Source of the DNA: Vibrio hepatarius
Lineage (GTDB): Bacteria > Pseudomonadota > Gammaproteobacteria > Enterobacterales > Vibrionaceae
Length of the DNA stretch: 64,000 bases
Reading direction: 5' to 3'
Assembly: GCF_018860525.1 (NCBI RefSeq)
Contig: NZ_JAHKPM010000070.1
Location: 68,226 to 132,225, forward strand
Shown here: positions 44,286-52,713 of the stretch, piece by piece
Numbering within the stretch: position 1 is the stretch's first letter
How the letters are laid out: each line of letters begins with the position of its first letter
Program-made: the position numbers and the translations under genes
The notes under the pieces: model-generated
The model's database searches: none
What the model saw: only the letters and a program-made list of their open reading frames with translations
What the model was told of the DNA's origin: nothing

Positions 44286-46115
44286 TTAATTTATTTCACG
44301 TAAGACTCGAAATCCGACGTAGTTTGCTGCTGATGAGTTTGATAAAGAAAGCTGTTCATGTGCTGCAGCCATTTCCGGAGAGAAGTTCCAAGCACCGCCT
44401 TTTAGAATGCCGCGCGCGTCATTCGTCCATTGCCAAACATTACCTACGGCATCATATATACCCAATTTATTTGGCTGAAAAGCCATGACTGGAGATGTGC
44501 TCTTATTTGACCATGGGGTTCCTCCCCAACCAGTATTTGCTTGGCTTGGTGTAAAGTGGTCACCCCACCAATAATTGCTTTCTGAACCTGCTCTGGCTGC
44601 GATTTCCCACTCATCTTCACTAGGCAATCTGTAGTAGTGATTGGTTTTGTTACTTAGCCATTGAGCATAGGCTTGTGCATCATTTTTACTGACACAGACT
44701 ACGGGTGAATTAGCAGCCTGTTTAAAGCCTGGGTTACGCCAGTACCCTTTGGATATTGGTGTCACTTCACCTTTGACTATTGCAGTACATGTATTCGTCA
44801 GCTCTGCATCTGTTTGGTAATTGGTTGAGTCGACGAACGATTCAAATTGTCTTACGGTTACAGGTGTAGTGCCAAATCCAAACGGCTGATTTAGCTTTAA
44901 CTGTTTGGAACCATGCTCACCCAGCATATATCGACCTGGAAGGACAGTTGATACTTCGGGACCTTGACTACCTGAGCCTAAAGAGTCAGCGAATTTGTCC
45001 CCTTCTCGCAGTGGATTTTCGGTTTCCATTAGGACGGCCCGGAGGTTATGATCACGTTTAATAGATAACTCTTTATGGAAGTCTCGGTAGCCTTCTTTCC
45101 TGATGGATACTGTGTGCTGACCTACTGGTAACATAACTTCTATTGGGGTACTGCCGTATTTGACTCCGTCAATGGTTACCTTATCATCGTAAAGATTTGA
45201 ACGAACATTTAAAGTTACCCATGCGACTTCTTTGTTAATAACCGAGTTTTCTTTGTCATCAGATCGTTTAGGTTCAAAACAGTACTTTTTATTGATTGCT
45301 AAAAGGGTGCATGCTGCACTCTGGGTTGGCCTAGCCTGCATTTCAACGTTCATTATGCTGCGATAGCGGATACCGTCATAAAAGCCAGACTCTTTGGTCT
45401 GAGAGCGTAAAACATGAATATTAAAAGGGACTTTATTAGAGTTTGGTTTAATAGTCTGTGGTTCGCTAGTACTGCTAATTAACTCAGATTGAAACTGTTT
45501 AACTGCCTTCTGGACCGTGAGGTCGCGTGTTTGACGGTCACACTCAGCAATAGTCATATTTGCCTGGCAGCGATTTGTAAAGCTGACAGAAAGGGCCTGA
45601 GGTTGTTTAAGTTCTTCTTGCAGTCGTTCCGCTCGAGCTCTCAGTTTAGTTTGCTCCAGAGATTCAATACTTTGGCCAATGGCTTCAAGCTCATTGCTAG
45701 CAAGATTCAGTTGATGCTCCAGTTCTTGTAATATCTGTTCTTCGAATAAACGCTGTTGCTGATTTTGTTTCAATGTTGACCAAGAATCTTGATAGGTTTT
45801 TTGGCTGGCTGAGAGGTCGACGGTTGGGTCGTCAATCATGCGAGTATAATTAGCTTCAAGTTGAGCTTTAGCTTCACTGAATTTTTTATCAAGTGATTTA
45901 GCTAATTTAGTCAATTCAGCAACAGATTGTTGTTGTTCTTCTAAGCTTGAGTGCTTGTCATCTCGGCGTTGAGTTGCCGACTTCAATTCTTCATGTTTGT
46001 CGAACAACTGCTGATCGATTTTTACGATAGGGTCGCGCGCTTCCTCAGCTGCAATACCAGCAGAGATAAAGTAAGGTGACAGAGCTAGAAGGAAGGTTGG
46101 TAAACCAATTCGCAT
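44286..46115 (-). CDS. Exported coiled-coil/PEGA protein with an FGE-sulfatase (SUMF1-like) domain
   Basis: About 609 residues from ATG 46115. Signal peptide, long coiled coil (about residues 30-175), a middle domain, a PEGA domain (VTIDGVKYGSTPIEVMLPVG, about 315-375) and a C-terminal SUMF1-like domain (TPVTVRQFESFVD, YYRLPSEDEWEIAARAGS, GNVWQWTND, ILKGGAWNF, GFRVLRE). The catalytic cysteines of true formylglycine-generating enzymes are absent from the C-terminal strand, so binding rather than catalysis is likely. A shorter paralogue lies directly upstream. Confidence 0.82.
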   Translation of the reverse strand: MRIGLPTFLLALSPYFISAGIAAEEARDPIVKIDQQLFDKHEELKSATQRRDDKHSSLEEQQQSVAELTKLAKSLDKKFSEAKAQLEANYTRMIDDPTVDLSASQKTYQDSWSTLKQNQQQRLFEEQILQELEHQLNLASNELEAIGQSIESLEQTKLRARAERLQEELKQPQALSVSFTNRCQANMTIAECDRQTRDLTVQKAVKQFQSELISSTSEPQTIKPNSNKVPFNIHVLRSQTKESGFYDGIRYRSIMNVEMQARPTQSAACTLLAINKKYCFEPKRSDDKENSVINKEVAWVTLNVRSNLYDDKVTIDGVKYGSTPIEVMLPVGQHTVSIRKEGYRDFHKELSIKRDHNLRAVLMETENPLREGDKFADSLGSGSQGPEVSTVLPGRYMLGEHGSKQLKLNQPFGFGTTPVTVRQFESFVDSTNYQTDAELTNTCTAIVKGEVTPISKGYWRNPGFKQAANSPVVCVSKNDAQAYAQWLSNKTNHYYRLPSEDEWEIAARAGSESNYWWGDHFTPSQANTGWGGTPWSNKSTSPVMAFQPNKLGIYDAVGNVWQWTNDARGILKGGAWNFSPEMAAAHEQLSLSNSSAANYVGFRVLREIN

Positions 46116-46161
46116 TATCAATTTCTACAATTATTTTAATCTTATGGACTTATTCTAAACG

Positions 46162-46217
46162 AAAACGCCACTTTTTCGTAAGTTATTCCCTTATAACTTA
46201 CGATAAAATGGCGTTTT
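46162..46217 (-). terminator. Long inverted repeat between the two PEGA genes
   Basis: A 25-bp stem with two mismatches (46162-46186 / 46193-46217) and a 6-base loop, with AAAACGCC / GGCGTTTT at its ends. It should terminate or process the transcript of the upstream PEGA gene. Confidence 0.75.
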
Positions 46218-46262
46218 TGGTCAATTTTGTGCATCTTACTTCTATTGAAAAAGAGAAGTGCG

Positions 46263-47372
46263 TTAAATATTTGAATTCGGGCGTAACTTAACCCAGACAG
46301 TATCATTACCATTAATAGCAATCGTACGGTTGTACGTCTGGAAACCATCTTTAGATACGGTAAACTGATGTTTGCCTTTTGGTAGGACGACTTCTATCGG
46401 AGTACTACCGTAATTAACACCATTGATTGTCACTCGATCTTGGTACTGATCCGACCGAATCGTGATGTTTGCCCAGCTCTGTTGTGTAGTTGACTTTTCT
46501 TTTTTAGCGATGCTGGCACTATTGAGACAGTAACGTGAAGATACATTGAGTAATTTACATGCAGCAGAAGCCTCTGGGCGAGCCTGAAGTTGTGCCTGCA
46601 TTTCAGTGTAATAGCTGTTGTTACCTTCAAAGCCCGAGCGAATTATTTGGCTCTCTTGAACAAATACATTCAGTTGGACACCTTTCATGTTTTGTTTGGC
46701 TATATTGGCCTCTGTTAAGCTGTCGAGTAGTTTTGTCTTAAAGGAGTTAACCGCACGTTGCTTCGTTAAATATTTACCCTGATTCGTACACTCACCTAAC
46801 GTCATTGTTGCCGAGCAAGTTGTTTTGAATGCTGTATTCAAAACATCACTTTCTCGTAACTCAGCATCAAGACGCTTTACGCGAGCTTCGACTTTCTGCT
46901 CTTTAAGATAAGATAACTCAGAGTTAATCCTTGAACGTTTTTGCTTGATTTGAGACAAGCGCATCTCTTGCTCAGTAATACTTTGCTCTTGTTCAAGTAT
47001 TTGCGTTTGATTCTTCTTTAACGAAGCCCAAGCCTCTTGGTATTCCTGCTGAAAAGAGAGTAAATCAACATCTGGATCATCGAGAAGACGGTTATATTGT
47101 TTGTCCAGTGCTGATTTAGCTCGATTACGTTTAGCATTGAGTTCTTGCTCTTCACGCTGATACTTACCTAGCTCTGCTCTAAGCGTTTGTATACGTGATG
47201 ATTCAGCTTCAAACTCAGAACCAAGCTCTTGTAACTCACTTTGTTTGTTTTCTAATTTACTATCGATAGTTGCGACAGGATCGGCAGAGTCCACCATTTC
47301 CGCAAAAATCGAAGTTGATGCCCATAAAGGGCTTAGCGCAATTAAAAGCGCTGGGATGCGACGTATTATCAT
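46263..47372 (-). CDS. Exported coiled-coil/PEGA protein
   Basis: About 369 residues from ATG 47372 (AGGGAAA upstream). Signal peptide (cleavage near SIFA-EM), long coiled coil (about residues 30-165), a middle domain with paired cysteines (CSATMTLGECTNQGKYLT), and a C-terminal PEGA domain (VTINGVNYGSTPIEVVLPKG). It corresponds domain by domain to the first 380 residues of the downstream protein but lacks the SUMF1-like part. Periplasmic scaffold or surface role is plausible; function unknown. Confidence 0.75.
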   Translation of the reverse strand: MIIRRIPALLIALSPLWASTSIFAEMVDSADPVATIDSKLENKQSELQELGSEFEAESSRIQTLRAELGKYQREEQELNAKRNRAKSALDKQYNRLLDDPDVDLLSFQQEYQEAWASLKKNQTQILEQEQSITEQEMRLSQIKQKRSRINSELSYLKEQKVEARVKRLDAELRESDVLNTAFKTTCSATMTLGECTNQGKYLTKQRAVNSFKTKLLDSLTEANIAKQNMKGVQLNVFVQESQIIRSGFEGNNSYYTEMQAQLQARPEASAACKLLNVSSRYCLNSASIAKKEKSTTQQSWANITIRSDQYQDRVTINGVNYGSTPIEVVLPKGKHQFTVSKDGFQTYNRTIAINGNDTVWVKLRPNSNI

Positions 47373-47827
47373 ATTTCCCTGCAACAATTAACGTTTAATG
47401 ACCAACGTAAAAAACCAAAAAAAAGACAAACTCTTGACAGTCCTTGTGTTCCTGTCTCTTCCAAGTTTACTTCAACCTTGCATCTTTCTCTTCTTAAAGA
47501 TTAACCAGCTTTATGGAGATTAGCCTAATTTAACGTATATAAAACTTGGATGCTATCTATCATTTTGAGTTGATTGGGGAAATATGCAAGTGAAGATTGA
47601 GTATCTGTAAAAAGAAAGTTGCTAGAAGTGACATAAACCGTAATTTATGTGCACTTGATCATTCTTCCGATGAGCATATGTCGGTAATTGAATGGCCATT
47701 ATTTCCCTTGCTGCTATTCAAACTATGTTGGTTGAATGTGTTACGGCTTGGTGGTGATAAATTTCGAATCAAGACGATTTTGGTATAACATGCGTAGTTA
47801 ATACAACCTGAGGTCAAAAACTGTCTC
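47373..47827. other. Divergent intergenic region
   Basis: About 450 bases between the PEGA gene and the AraC-type gene. A 63-codon ORF here has no ribosome binding site or recognisable product. I see no clear operator. Confidence 0.35.
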
Positions 47828-48631
47828 ATGAGCTGTTTCAAATCTCCGTCTCTAAATGGTGAAATGTCACCTAAGCCAGCGGAACTCGTCACCCTGCCAT
47901 CACATATGGACTGTCATGATCATAGCTATACACAGATCGTTATTGGTCTTAAAGGGAAAGCTGAGTTTGAAGTCAGTGGTTTTGGAAACTTAGTTGGCCC
48001 TGGGCAAGGTTGTGTGGTGACATCCGGGTCAGGTCACGCTTTTGGCGGTGTTGTTGAGAAGTCAGATATCCTTGTACTCAATATGCCATTTCCAAGCGAT
48101 GATGACCCATTGATGTTGCAGAAACTCAATGAACTGAGTCGACGCGAGACCTACTTTCAGTTAGACAGCCAGATCCAGAAGTTGATTCAAATGTTAGTTA
48201 CAGAAATGCAGTCGAGACCCGAAGACTTACTTCTTAGTCGGGCTTGCAATGATACTTTGATTGCTTTACTTCAACGGCACATGTCAACGTTTGCATCATC
48301 ATACAAAGAGTCACGCTTCGATCTTGAAGTTATAGACCGTTATATTGAGCAGCACTTGAGTCAGAAGATTTCGGTGGCTCAGTTGGCAGGGAGTGTTTTC
48401 CTAGGAGAAAGTCAGTTCCACCATTTGTTCAAATCATATATTGGGATAACACCCCATCAATATGTGTTGGGCAAGCGAATTGACATGGCTAAGTTGTTGA
48501 TTGAAAAGGGCGATTTAACTTTGGGCCAGGTGGCTGAATTTACGGGATTTTCTAGTCAAAGTACTTTTAGCCATACCTTCTTTCGCTTACAGGGCGTGTC
48601 CCCCTCTCTCTATAAGAAAAAATGTAGTTAA
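47828..48631 (+). CDS. AraC-family regulator, probable regulator of putA
   Basis: The 267-residue protein has an N-terminal cupin-like sensor (HMDCHDHSYTQIVIGLKGKAEF) and a C-terminal AraC double helix-turn-helix (KISVAQLAGSVFLGESQFHHLF and LTLGQVAEFTGFSSQSTFSHTFF). It is transcribed toward putA and ends 166 bases before it. PutA here lacks the ribbon-helix-helix repressor domain of E. coli PutA, so a separate regulator is needed; this is the best candidate. Confidence 0.85.
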   Translation: MSCFKSPSLNGEMSPKPAELVTLPSHMDCHDHSYTQIVIGLKGKAEFEVSGFGNLVGPGQGCVVTSGSGHAFGGVVEKSDILVLNMPFPSDDDPLMLQKLNELSRRETYFQLDSQIQKLIQMLVTEMQSRPEDLLLSRACNDTLIALLQRHMSTFASSYKESRFDLEVIDRYIEQHLSQKISVAQLAGSVFLGESQFHHLFKSYIGITPHQYVLGKRIDMAKLLIEKGDLTLGQVAEFTGFSSQSTFSHTFFRLQGVSPSLYKKKCS

Positions 48632-48678
48632 AATTTTTATCTAATTTCATGTGATTCTGTTTTTGTTTTGTTAATAAG

Positions 48679-48736
48679 CGGAGTTTTAAGCAAAAAACTC
48701 GGAGTTTTTGACAAGTAATCCTCTCCCGCGCAAAAT
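48679..48736 (+). promoter_or_regulatory. putA promoter with a 21-bp-spaced direct repeat
   Basis: CGGAGTTTT occurs at 48679-48687 and again at 48700-48708, exactly 21 bases apart and in the same orientation, the usual geometry of an AraC-family site. The second copy abuts a consensus -35 (TTGACA, 48708-48713), followed after 17 bases by CAAAAT (48731-48736). This is a textbook arrangement for activation by an AraC-type protein next to the -35. Confidence 0.65.
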
Positions 48737-48797
48737 ACACTGCAAACCATTGTAATAACTCTGATGAATTTATCAGGTTTGAGATTGAGGAAAACGC

Positions 48798-51700
48798 ATG
48801 TTTACTGCAACTGATGTGTTGAATGCCGAGTTTGTTGAGCAGCCGCTGAATAACCTTTGGTCGCTGATCTCGCCACTTTACATGGTGGACGAATCCCAAT
48901 GGCTTGAGCAATTATTGCCTCTAGCAACACCGACAAATGCTGAAAAAGAGCAAATGTCGGTCAAAACGACGGAGCTGATTGAAGCTATTCGTGCAGACAA
49001 GAAATCGATCCAAATGATAGATGCTTTGCTGCTTGAATATAGCTTGGATACACAGGAAGGCATTTTACTGATGTGCTTGGCTGAAGCCTTAATGCGCGTG
49101 CCAGATGCTGCCACTGCTGATGCCTTAATTCGTGACAAACTCTGTGTTGCTGACTGGAAATCTCATCTAAAAAGCTCTGATTCGGTTTTTGTTAACGCAT
49201 CGACGTGGGGCTTGATGTTGACTGGTAAAGTGGTTGGATTATCTGAATCTGAGTCACGCAGCCCTGTCTCAGCAGTCAACCGTTTAGTTAATAAAATGTC
49301 TGAACCTGTTATCCGCAAAGCTATGCACCAGGCGATGAAAGTGATGGGACACCAGTTCGTTCTTGGACGCTCTATCGCTGAGGCCCAGAAAAATGGGCGG
49401 AGTATGCGTGATAAAGGTTACACCTACTCTTACGACATGCTAGGAGAGGCCGCGTTAACGACAGCAGATGCAAGTAAATATTTTAATGACTATCTGATGG
49501 CAATTGAAGCGGTAGGTCGTGATAATTATGGTTTAGATACCAGTCCTGCTCCTTCGGTTTCAATCAAACTATCGGCATTACACCCGCGCTATGAAGTAGC
49601 CAATGAAGAGCGTGTATTAACCGAGCTTGCTGATACCGTAATGCAATTGCTTGGTAAAGCGATTGAAGTGGATGTGGCGATTACTATTGATGCAGAAGAA
49701 GCAGATCGCCTTGAATTATCACTAAAACTTTTTGAAAAAGTCTATCGAAGTGATTTAGTTAAAGGCTGGGGGAAATTTGGTCTCGTTATCCAAGCTTATT
49801 CAAAGCGGGCACTGCCAGTTTTAGTTTGGATTAATGGCTTGGCTCGAGAGCAGGGCGATCTTATTCCTCTTCGTCTAGTTAAGGGGGCTTACTGGGATAG
49901 TGAAATTAAATGGTCACAGCAGGCTGGCTATGAAAACTACCCGGTTTACACTCGTAAAGAAGCGACTGATGTCGCATACCTTGCCTGTGCTCGTTTTCTG
50001 CTATCTAACAATGTTCGAGGCAATATTTTCCCGCAGTTTGCGAGCCACAATGCTCAGACCGTTACTTCAATTGCTATCATGGCCGAGCACGAAAACTATG
50101 AATTTCAGCGTTTGCATGGCATGGGTGATTCCCTTTACCATCATGTGATGGAAGCTTACCAGCAACCGGTGCGTATTTATGCCCCTGTTGGAAGCCACAA
50201 GGATTTATTGCCCTATTTGGTTCGTCGATTATTGGAAAATGGTGCAAATAGCTCCTTTGTTCATCGCTTAGTCGACGCACGTTGTCCTATTGAATCTCTT
50301 ACTCAGCATCCTGTAGATATGCTTGGTGCATTTGAGACACTCAACAACAAAAGTATTCCGCTTCCGCCACAGATATTCTCTGAACGTAGCAATTCATATG
50401 GCGTCAATATTGATATTGAATCTCAAGCAAAAACATTTGAGCAACAAGTTGAGGGTTTTCTAGATAAACAATGGTTTGCCGGCCCAATAATCAATGGCCA
50501 AATATTTACTGAAAGCATGATCAAGGAAAATACGACCGCAGAGAACATCATGGCGCCTTATGACAGGCGCATTAAAGTCGGGCAAGTGACATTTTCTAAC
50601 CTTGATCATGTTTCCGCTGCCATTGACGGTGCGCAGAAAGCCTTTAGTACTTGGCAAGCTAGCTCATCAGATCAAAGAGCAAAACGACTAGAAACATTGG
50701 CAGACCTGCTTGAGGAAAATCTCGCAGAGCTGGTCGCTTTATGCCACCAAGAAGCAGGGAAAACAATTCATGACAGCATTGATGAAGTGCGTGAAGCTGT
50801 CGATTTTTGTCGTTATTATGCTAACCAAGTTAACACTTTAGGTGAAGTCGACATTCAAGGCTTTGATACTCAGATGCGTAAAGTATCCCGCAATGGTCGC
50901 GGTGTGTTTGTATGTATCAGCCCATGGAATTTCCCTTTGGCGATCTTCTTGGGTCAAATCACTGCAGCTTTGGTGGCAGGTAACACAGTAGTCGCTAAAC
51001 CAGCGGAACAAACCAGTTTAATCGCAGCTCGAGCCGTCGAATTTATGATTGAAGCAGGGTTCCCTAATGGAACCATTCAGCTTCTACCGGGTCGTGGAGC
51101 TGATATTGGGTCGGCATTGACGTCGCATTCTGCTATAGCTGGTGTCGCTTTTACTGGCTCAACGTTAACAGCCCAGCGCATTAATCGTACTCTTGCCGAA
51201 CGAGATACAGCACCTGTGCCCTTTATTGCTGAGACGGGTGGGCAGAATGCGATGATTGTGGATAGTACAGCCCTTCCTGAGCAAGTTGTCCGTGACGTGA
51301 TTCGTTCTGCCTTTGCTTCTGCGGGACAACGTTGTAGCGCACTAAGAGTTTTATATGTACAAGAAGACGTTGCAGATCGTATTATCGCTTTGATACAAGG
51401 TGCGATGCAGGAGTTAAAGATAGGTTTACCTTTTGAACACTCGACTGATGTTGGTCCCGTAATTGACGAAAACGCCAAAAATAAGCTTCTCAAGCATATT
51501 GAACGTATGACGGCTACTCAGCAAAAGATTGCTGGATTGGAACTCAATGATCTGCATCGACATGGTGATTTTGTTGCGCCATGTGCATTTGAAATCGATG
51601 ATATTTCTTGTTTAGACGAAGAACAATTTGGCCCGATTTTGCATATTGTTCGCTTTAAAGCGAGTCATTTACATCAAGTCGTTGAAAGAATAAATGGAAC

Positions 51701-51917
51701 TGGCTTTGGTCTCACCATGGGGATTCATAGCCGTAATGAAACGACTTATCGCTGGATTGAAAAGCATGCTCGTGTCGGAAACTGTTACATAAATCGTGAT
51801 CAAGTAGGGGCTGTCGTTGGGGTTCAGCCATTTGGCGGGCAAGGTCTATCTGGTACAGGCCCAAAAGCAGGCGGCCCGCACTACCTGTTCCGATTTACAC
51901 AGACATCGTTTTCTTAA
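48798..51917 (+). CDS. putA: Bifunctional proline dehydrogenase / P5C dehydrogenase
   Basis: The 1039-residue enzyme oxidises proline to glutamate. The FAD-dependent PRODH domain (about residues 150-460) shows YSYDMLGEAA, LSALHPRYE, RLVKGAYWDSEIKW and FQRLHGMGD; the NAD-dependent aldehyde dehydrogenase domain (about 530-1030) shows ETGGQNAMIVDS (Glu) and SAGQRCSALRVLY (catalytic Cys). It lacks the N-terminal DNA-binding domain of the 1320-residue E. coli protein and also the C-terminal extra domain, which is encoded by the next gene. GAGGAAAA precedes the start. Confidence 0.95.
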   Translation: MFTATDVLNAEFVEQPLNNLWSLISPLYMVDESQWLEQLLPLATPTNAEKEQMSVKTTELIEAIRADKKSIQMIDALLLEYSLDTQEGILLMCLAEALMRVPDAATADALIRDKLCVADWKSHLKSSDSVFVNASTWGLMLTGKVVGLSESESRSPVSAVNRLVNKMSEPVIRKAMHQAMKVMGHQFVLGRSIAEAQKNGRSMRDKGYTYSYDMLGEAALTTADASKYFNDYLMAIEAVGRDNYGLDTSPAPSVSIKLSALHPRYEVANEERVLTELADTVMQLLGKAIEVDVAITIDAEEADRLELSLKLFEKVYRSDLVKGWGKFGLVIQAYSKRALPVLVWINGLAREQGDLIPLRLVKGAYWDSEIKWSQQAGYENYPVYTRKEATDVAYLACARFLLSNNVRGNIFPQFASHNAQTVTSIAIMAEHENYEFQRLHGMGDSLYHHVMEAYQQPVRIYAPVGSHKDLLPYLVRRLLENGANSSFVHRLVDARCPIESLTQHPVDMLGAFETLNNKSIPLPPQIFSERSNSYGVNIDIESQAKTFEQQVEGFLDKQWFAGPIINGQIFTESMIKENTTAENIMAPYDRRIKVGQVTFSNLDHVSAAIDGAQKAFSTWQASSSDQRAKRLETLADLLEENLAELVALCHQEAGKTIHDSIDEVREAVDFCRYYANQVNTLGEVDIQGFDTQMRKVSRNGRGVFVCISPWNFPLAIFLGQITAALVAGNTVVAKPAEQTSLIAARAVEFMIEAGFPNGTIQLLPGRGADIGSALTSHSAIAGVAFTGSTLTAQRINRTLAERDTAPVPFIAETGGQNAMIVDSTALPEQVVRDVIRSAFASAGQRCSALRVLYVQEDVADRIIALIQGAMQELKIGLPFEHSTDVGPVIDENAKNKLLKHIERMTATQQKIAGLELNDLHRHGDFVAPCAFEIDDISCLDEEQFGPILHIVRFKASHLHQVVERINGTGFGLTMGIHSRNETTYRWIEKHARVGNCYINRDQVGAVVGVQPFGGQGLSGTGPKAGGPHYLFRFTQTSFS

Positions 51918-51939
51918 TCTGTAAGCAAGGAGAAAAATT

Positions 51940-52638
51940 ATGGTTCATCAAGTTACTCGTTTTTCCGATGCTTATTCAGCATGGGAGAATTGGAATCTCA
52001 CAAACTTTGATGCAAAAAGTGAGTGTTTGCTTGCGTTCAAGCAAGCTTTGCAGGGTGAGCATCCTACCTTGGCTGCTGTAATTGGTTACCATTATCAACA
52101 CTCAGCTGGATTGTTGTCTCAAACGCATGAGATGCCGGGACCGACAGGGGAAACCAATGAGTTGTATACTGCTGGCCGAGGCGTGGCATTAATCATTCAG
52201 GACCACATGTCCCAGCCAGGACAAAAAACAACTCTTGCACAATTAACAGCAGCGCTCATTGCAGGTAACAGCGTAATTGTGTGCAGTGATGATATTGACT
52301 TTATCAAAGCTCTTGAATTGGCGGCTAAAAGTGCTTCCTTACCGATAAACTTATTACAATTTGCTTCTCTTGATGCTTATCACCAGTTGTTGGAGTCAGA
52401 TGTTAGAAGTGTCGGCTATATCGGCAATCAAGAGGTTGAGCGTAATGTCAACTGTCAATTAGCGAAACGAACGGGTGCTATAGTAGGCCTAGTTTCTGAA
52501 ACGGACGTAGAGGCTATTCCTGTTGCTCACGATCCATACTTATCGCTTCGCTTTATCACAGAGCGAACGAGAACAATAAATATAACTGCTGTGGGCGGTA
52601 ATGCGACCTTACTAGAGCTTGGCAGCGAAGCCCACTAA
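51940..52638 (+). CDS. Detached PutA C-terminal aldehyde-dehydrogenase-superfamily domain
   Basis: The 232-residue protein is not a full dehydrogenase. MPGPTGETNELYTAGRGVALII and LTAALIAGNSVIVC match the C-terminal ALDH-superfamily domain found fused in long PutA proteins. Its end (TINITAVGGNATLLELG) matches the conserved C-terminal motif of those proteins (E. coli PutA ends with a very similar VNTAAAGGNASL). It lies 22 bases after putA with an AAGGAG site. No catalytic Cys is visible. It probably joins PutA as a separate subunit; that is inference. Confidence 0.75.
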   Translation: MVHQVTRFSDAYSAWENWNLTNFDAKSECLLAFKQALQGEHPTLAAVIGYHYQHSAGLLSQTHEMPGPTGETNELYTAGRGVALIIQDHMSQPGQKTTLAQLTAALIAGNSVIVCSDDIDFIKALELAAKSASLPINLLQFASLDAYHQLLESDVRSVGYIGNQEVERNVNCQLAKRTGAIVGLVSETDVEAIPVAHDPYLSLRFITERTRTINITAVGGNATLLELGSEAH

Positions 52639-52652
52639 TCCTTTCTCGGAGA

Positions 52653-52677
52653 GCCCTTACTCAGTGTAAGTAAGGGC
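52653..52677 (+). terminator. Hairpin between the PutA-domain gene and putP
   Basis: An 8-bp perfect stem (GCCCTTAC / GTAAGGGC) with a 9-base loop. There is no T-tract, so it may attenuate rather than end transcription before putP. Confidence 0.5.
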
Positions 52678-52713
52678 GTTCATGGAAGGTGATTTTTTTA
52701 TGAGGACAAACAC

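Noticed and set aside
46162..46217. Long imperfect inverted repeat as an integron attC site
   Set aside because: It lacks recognisable attC core sites and neighbouring cassettes, and its GGCGTTTT ends fit a terminator.
47597..47788. 63-codon ORF between the PEGA and AraC-type genes
   Set aside because: No ribosome binding site, no recognisable domain, and it lies in a probable promoter region.
51940..52638. Calling this gene a complete P5C dehydrogenase
   Set aside because: It is only 232 residues and lacks the catalytic Cys and Glu motifs; the match is to the non-catalytic C-terminal domain of long PutA.
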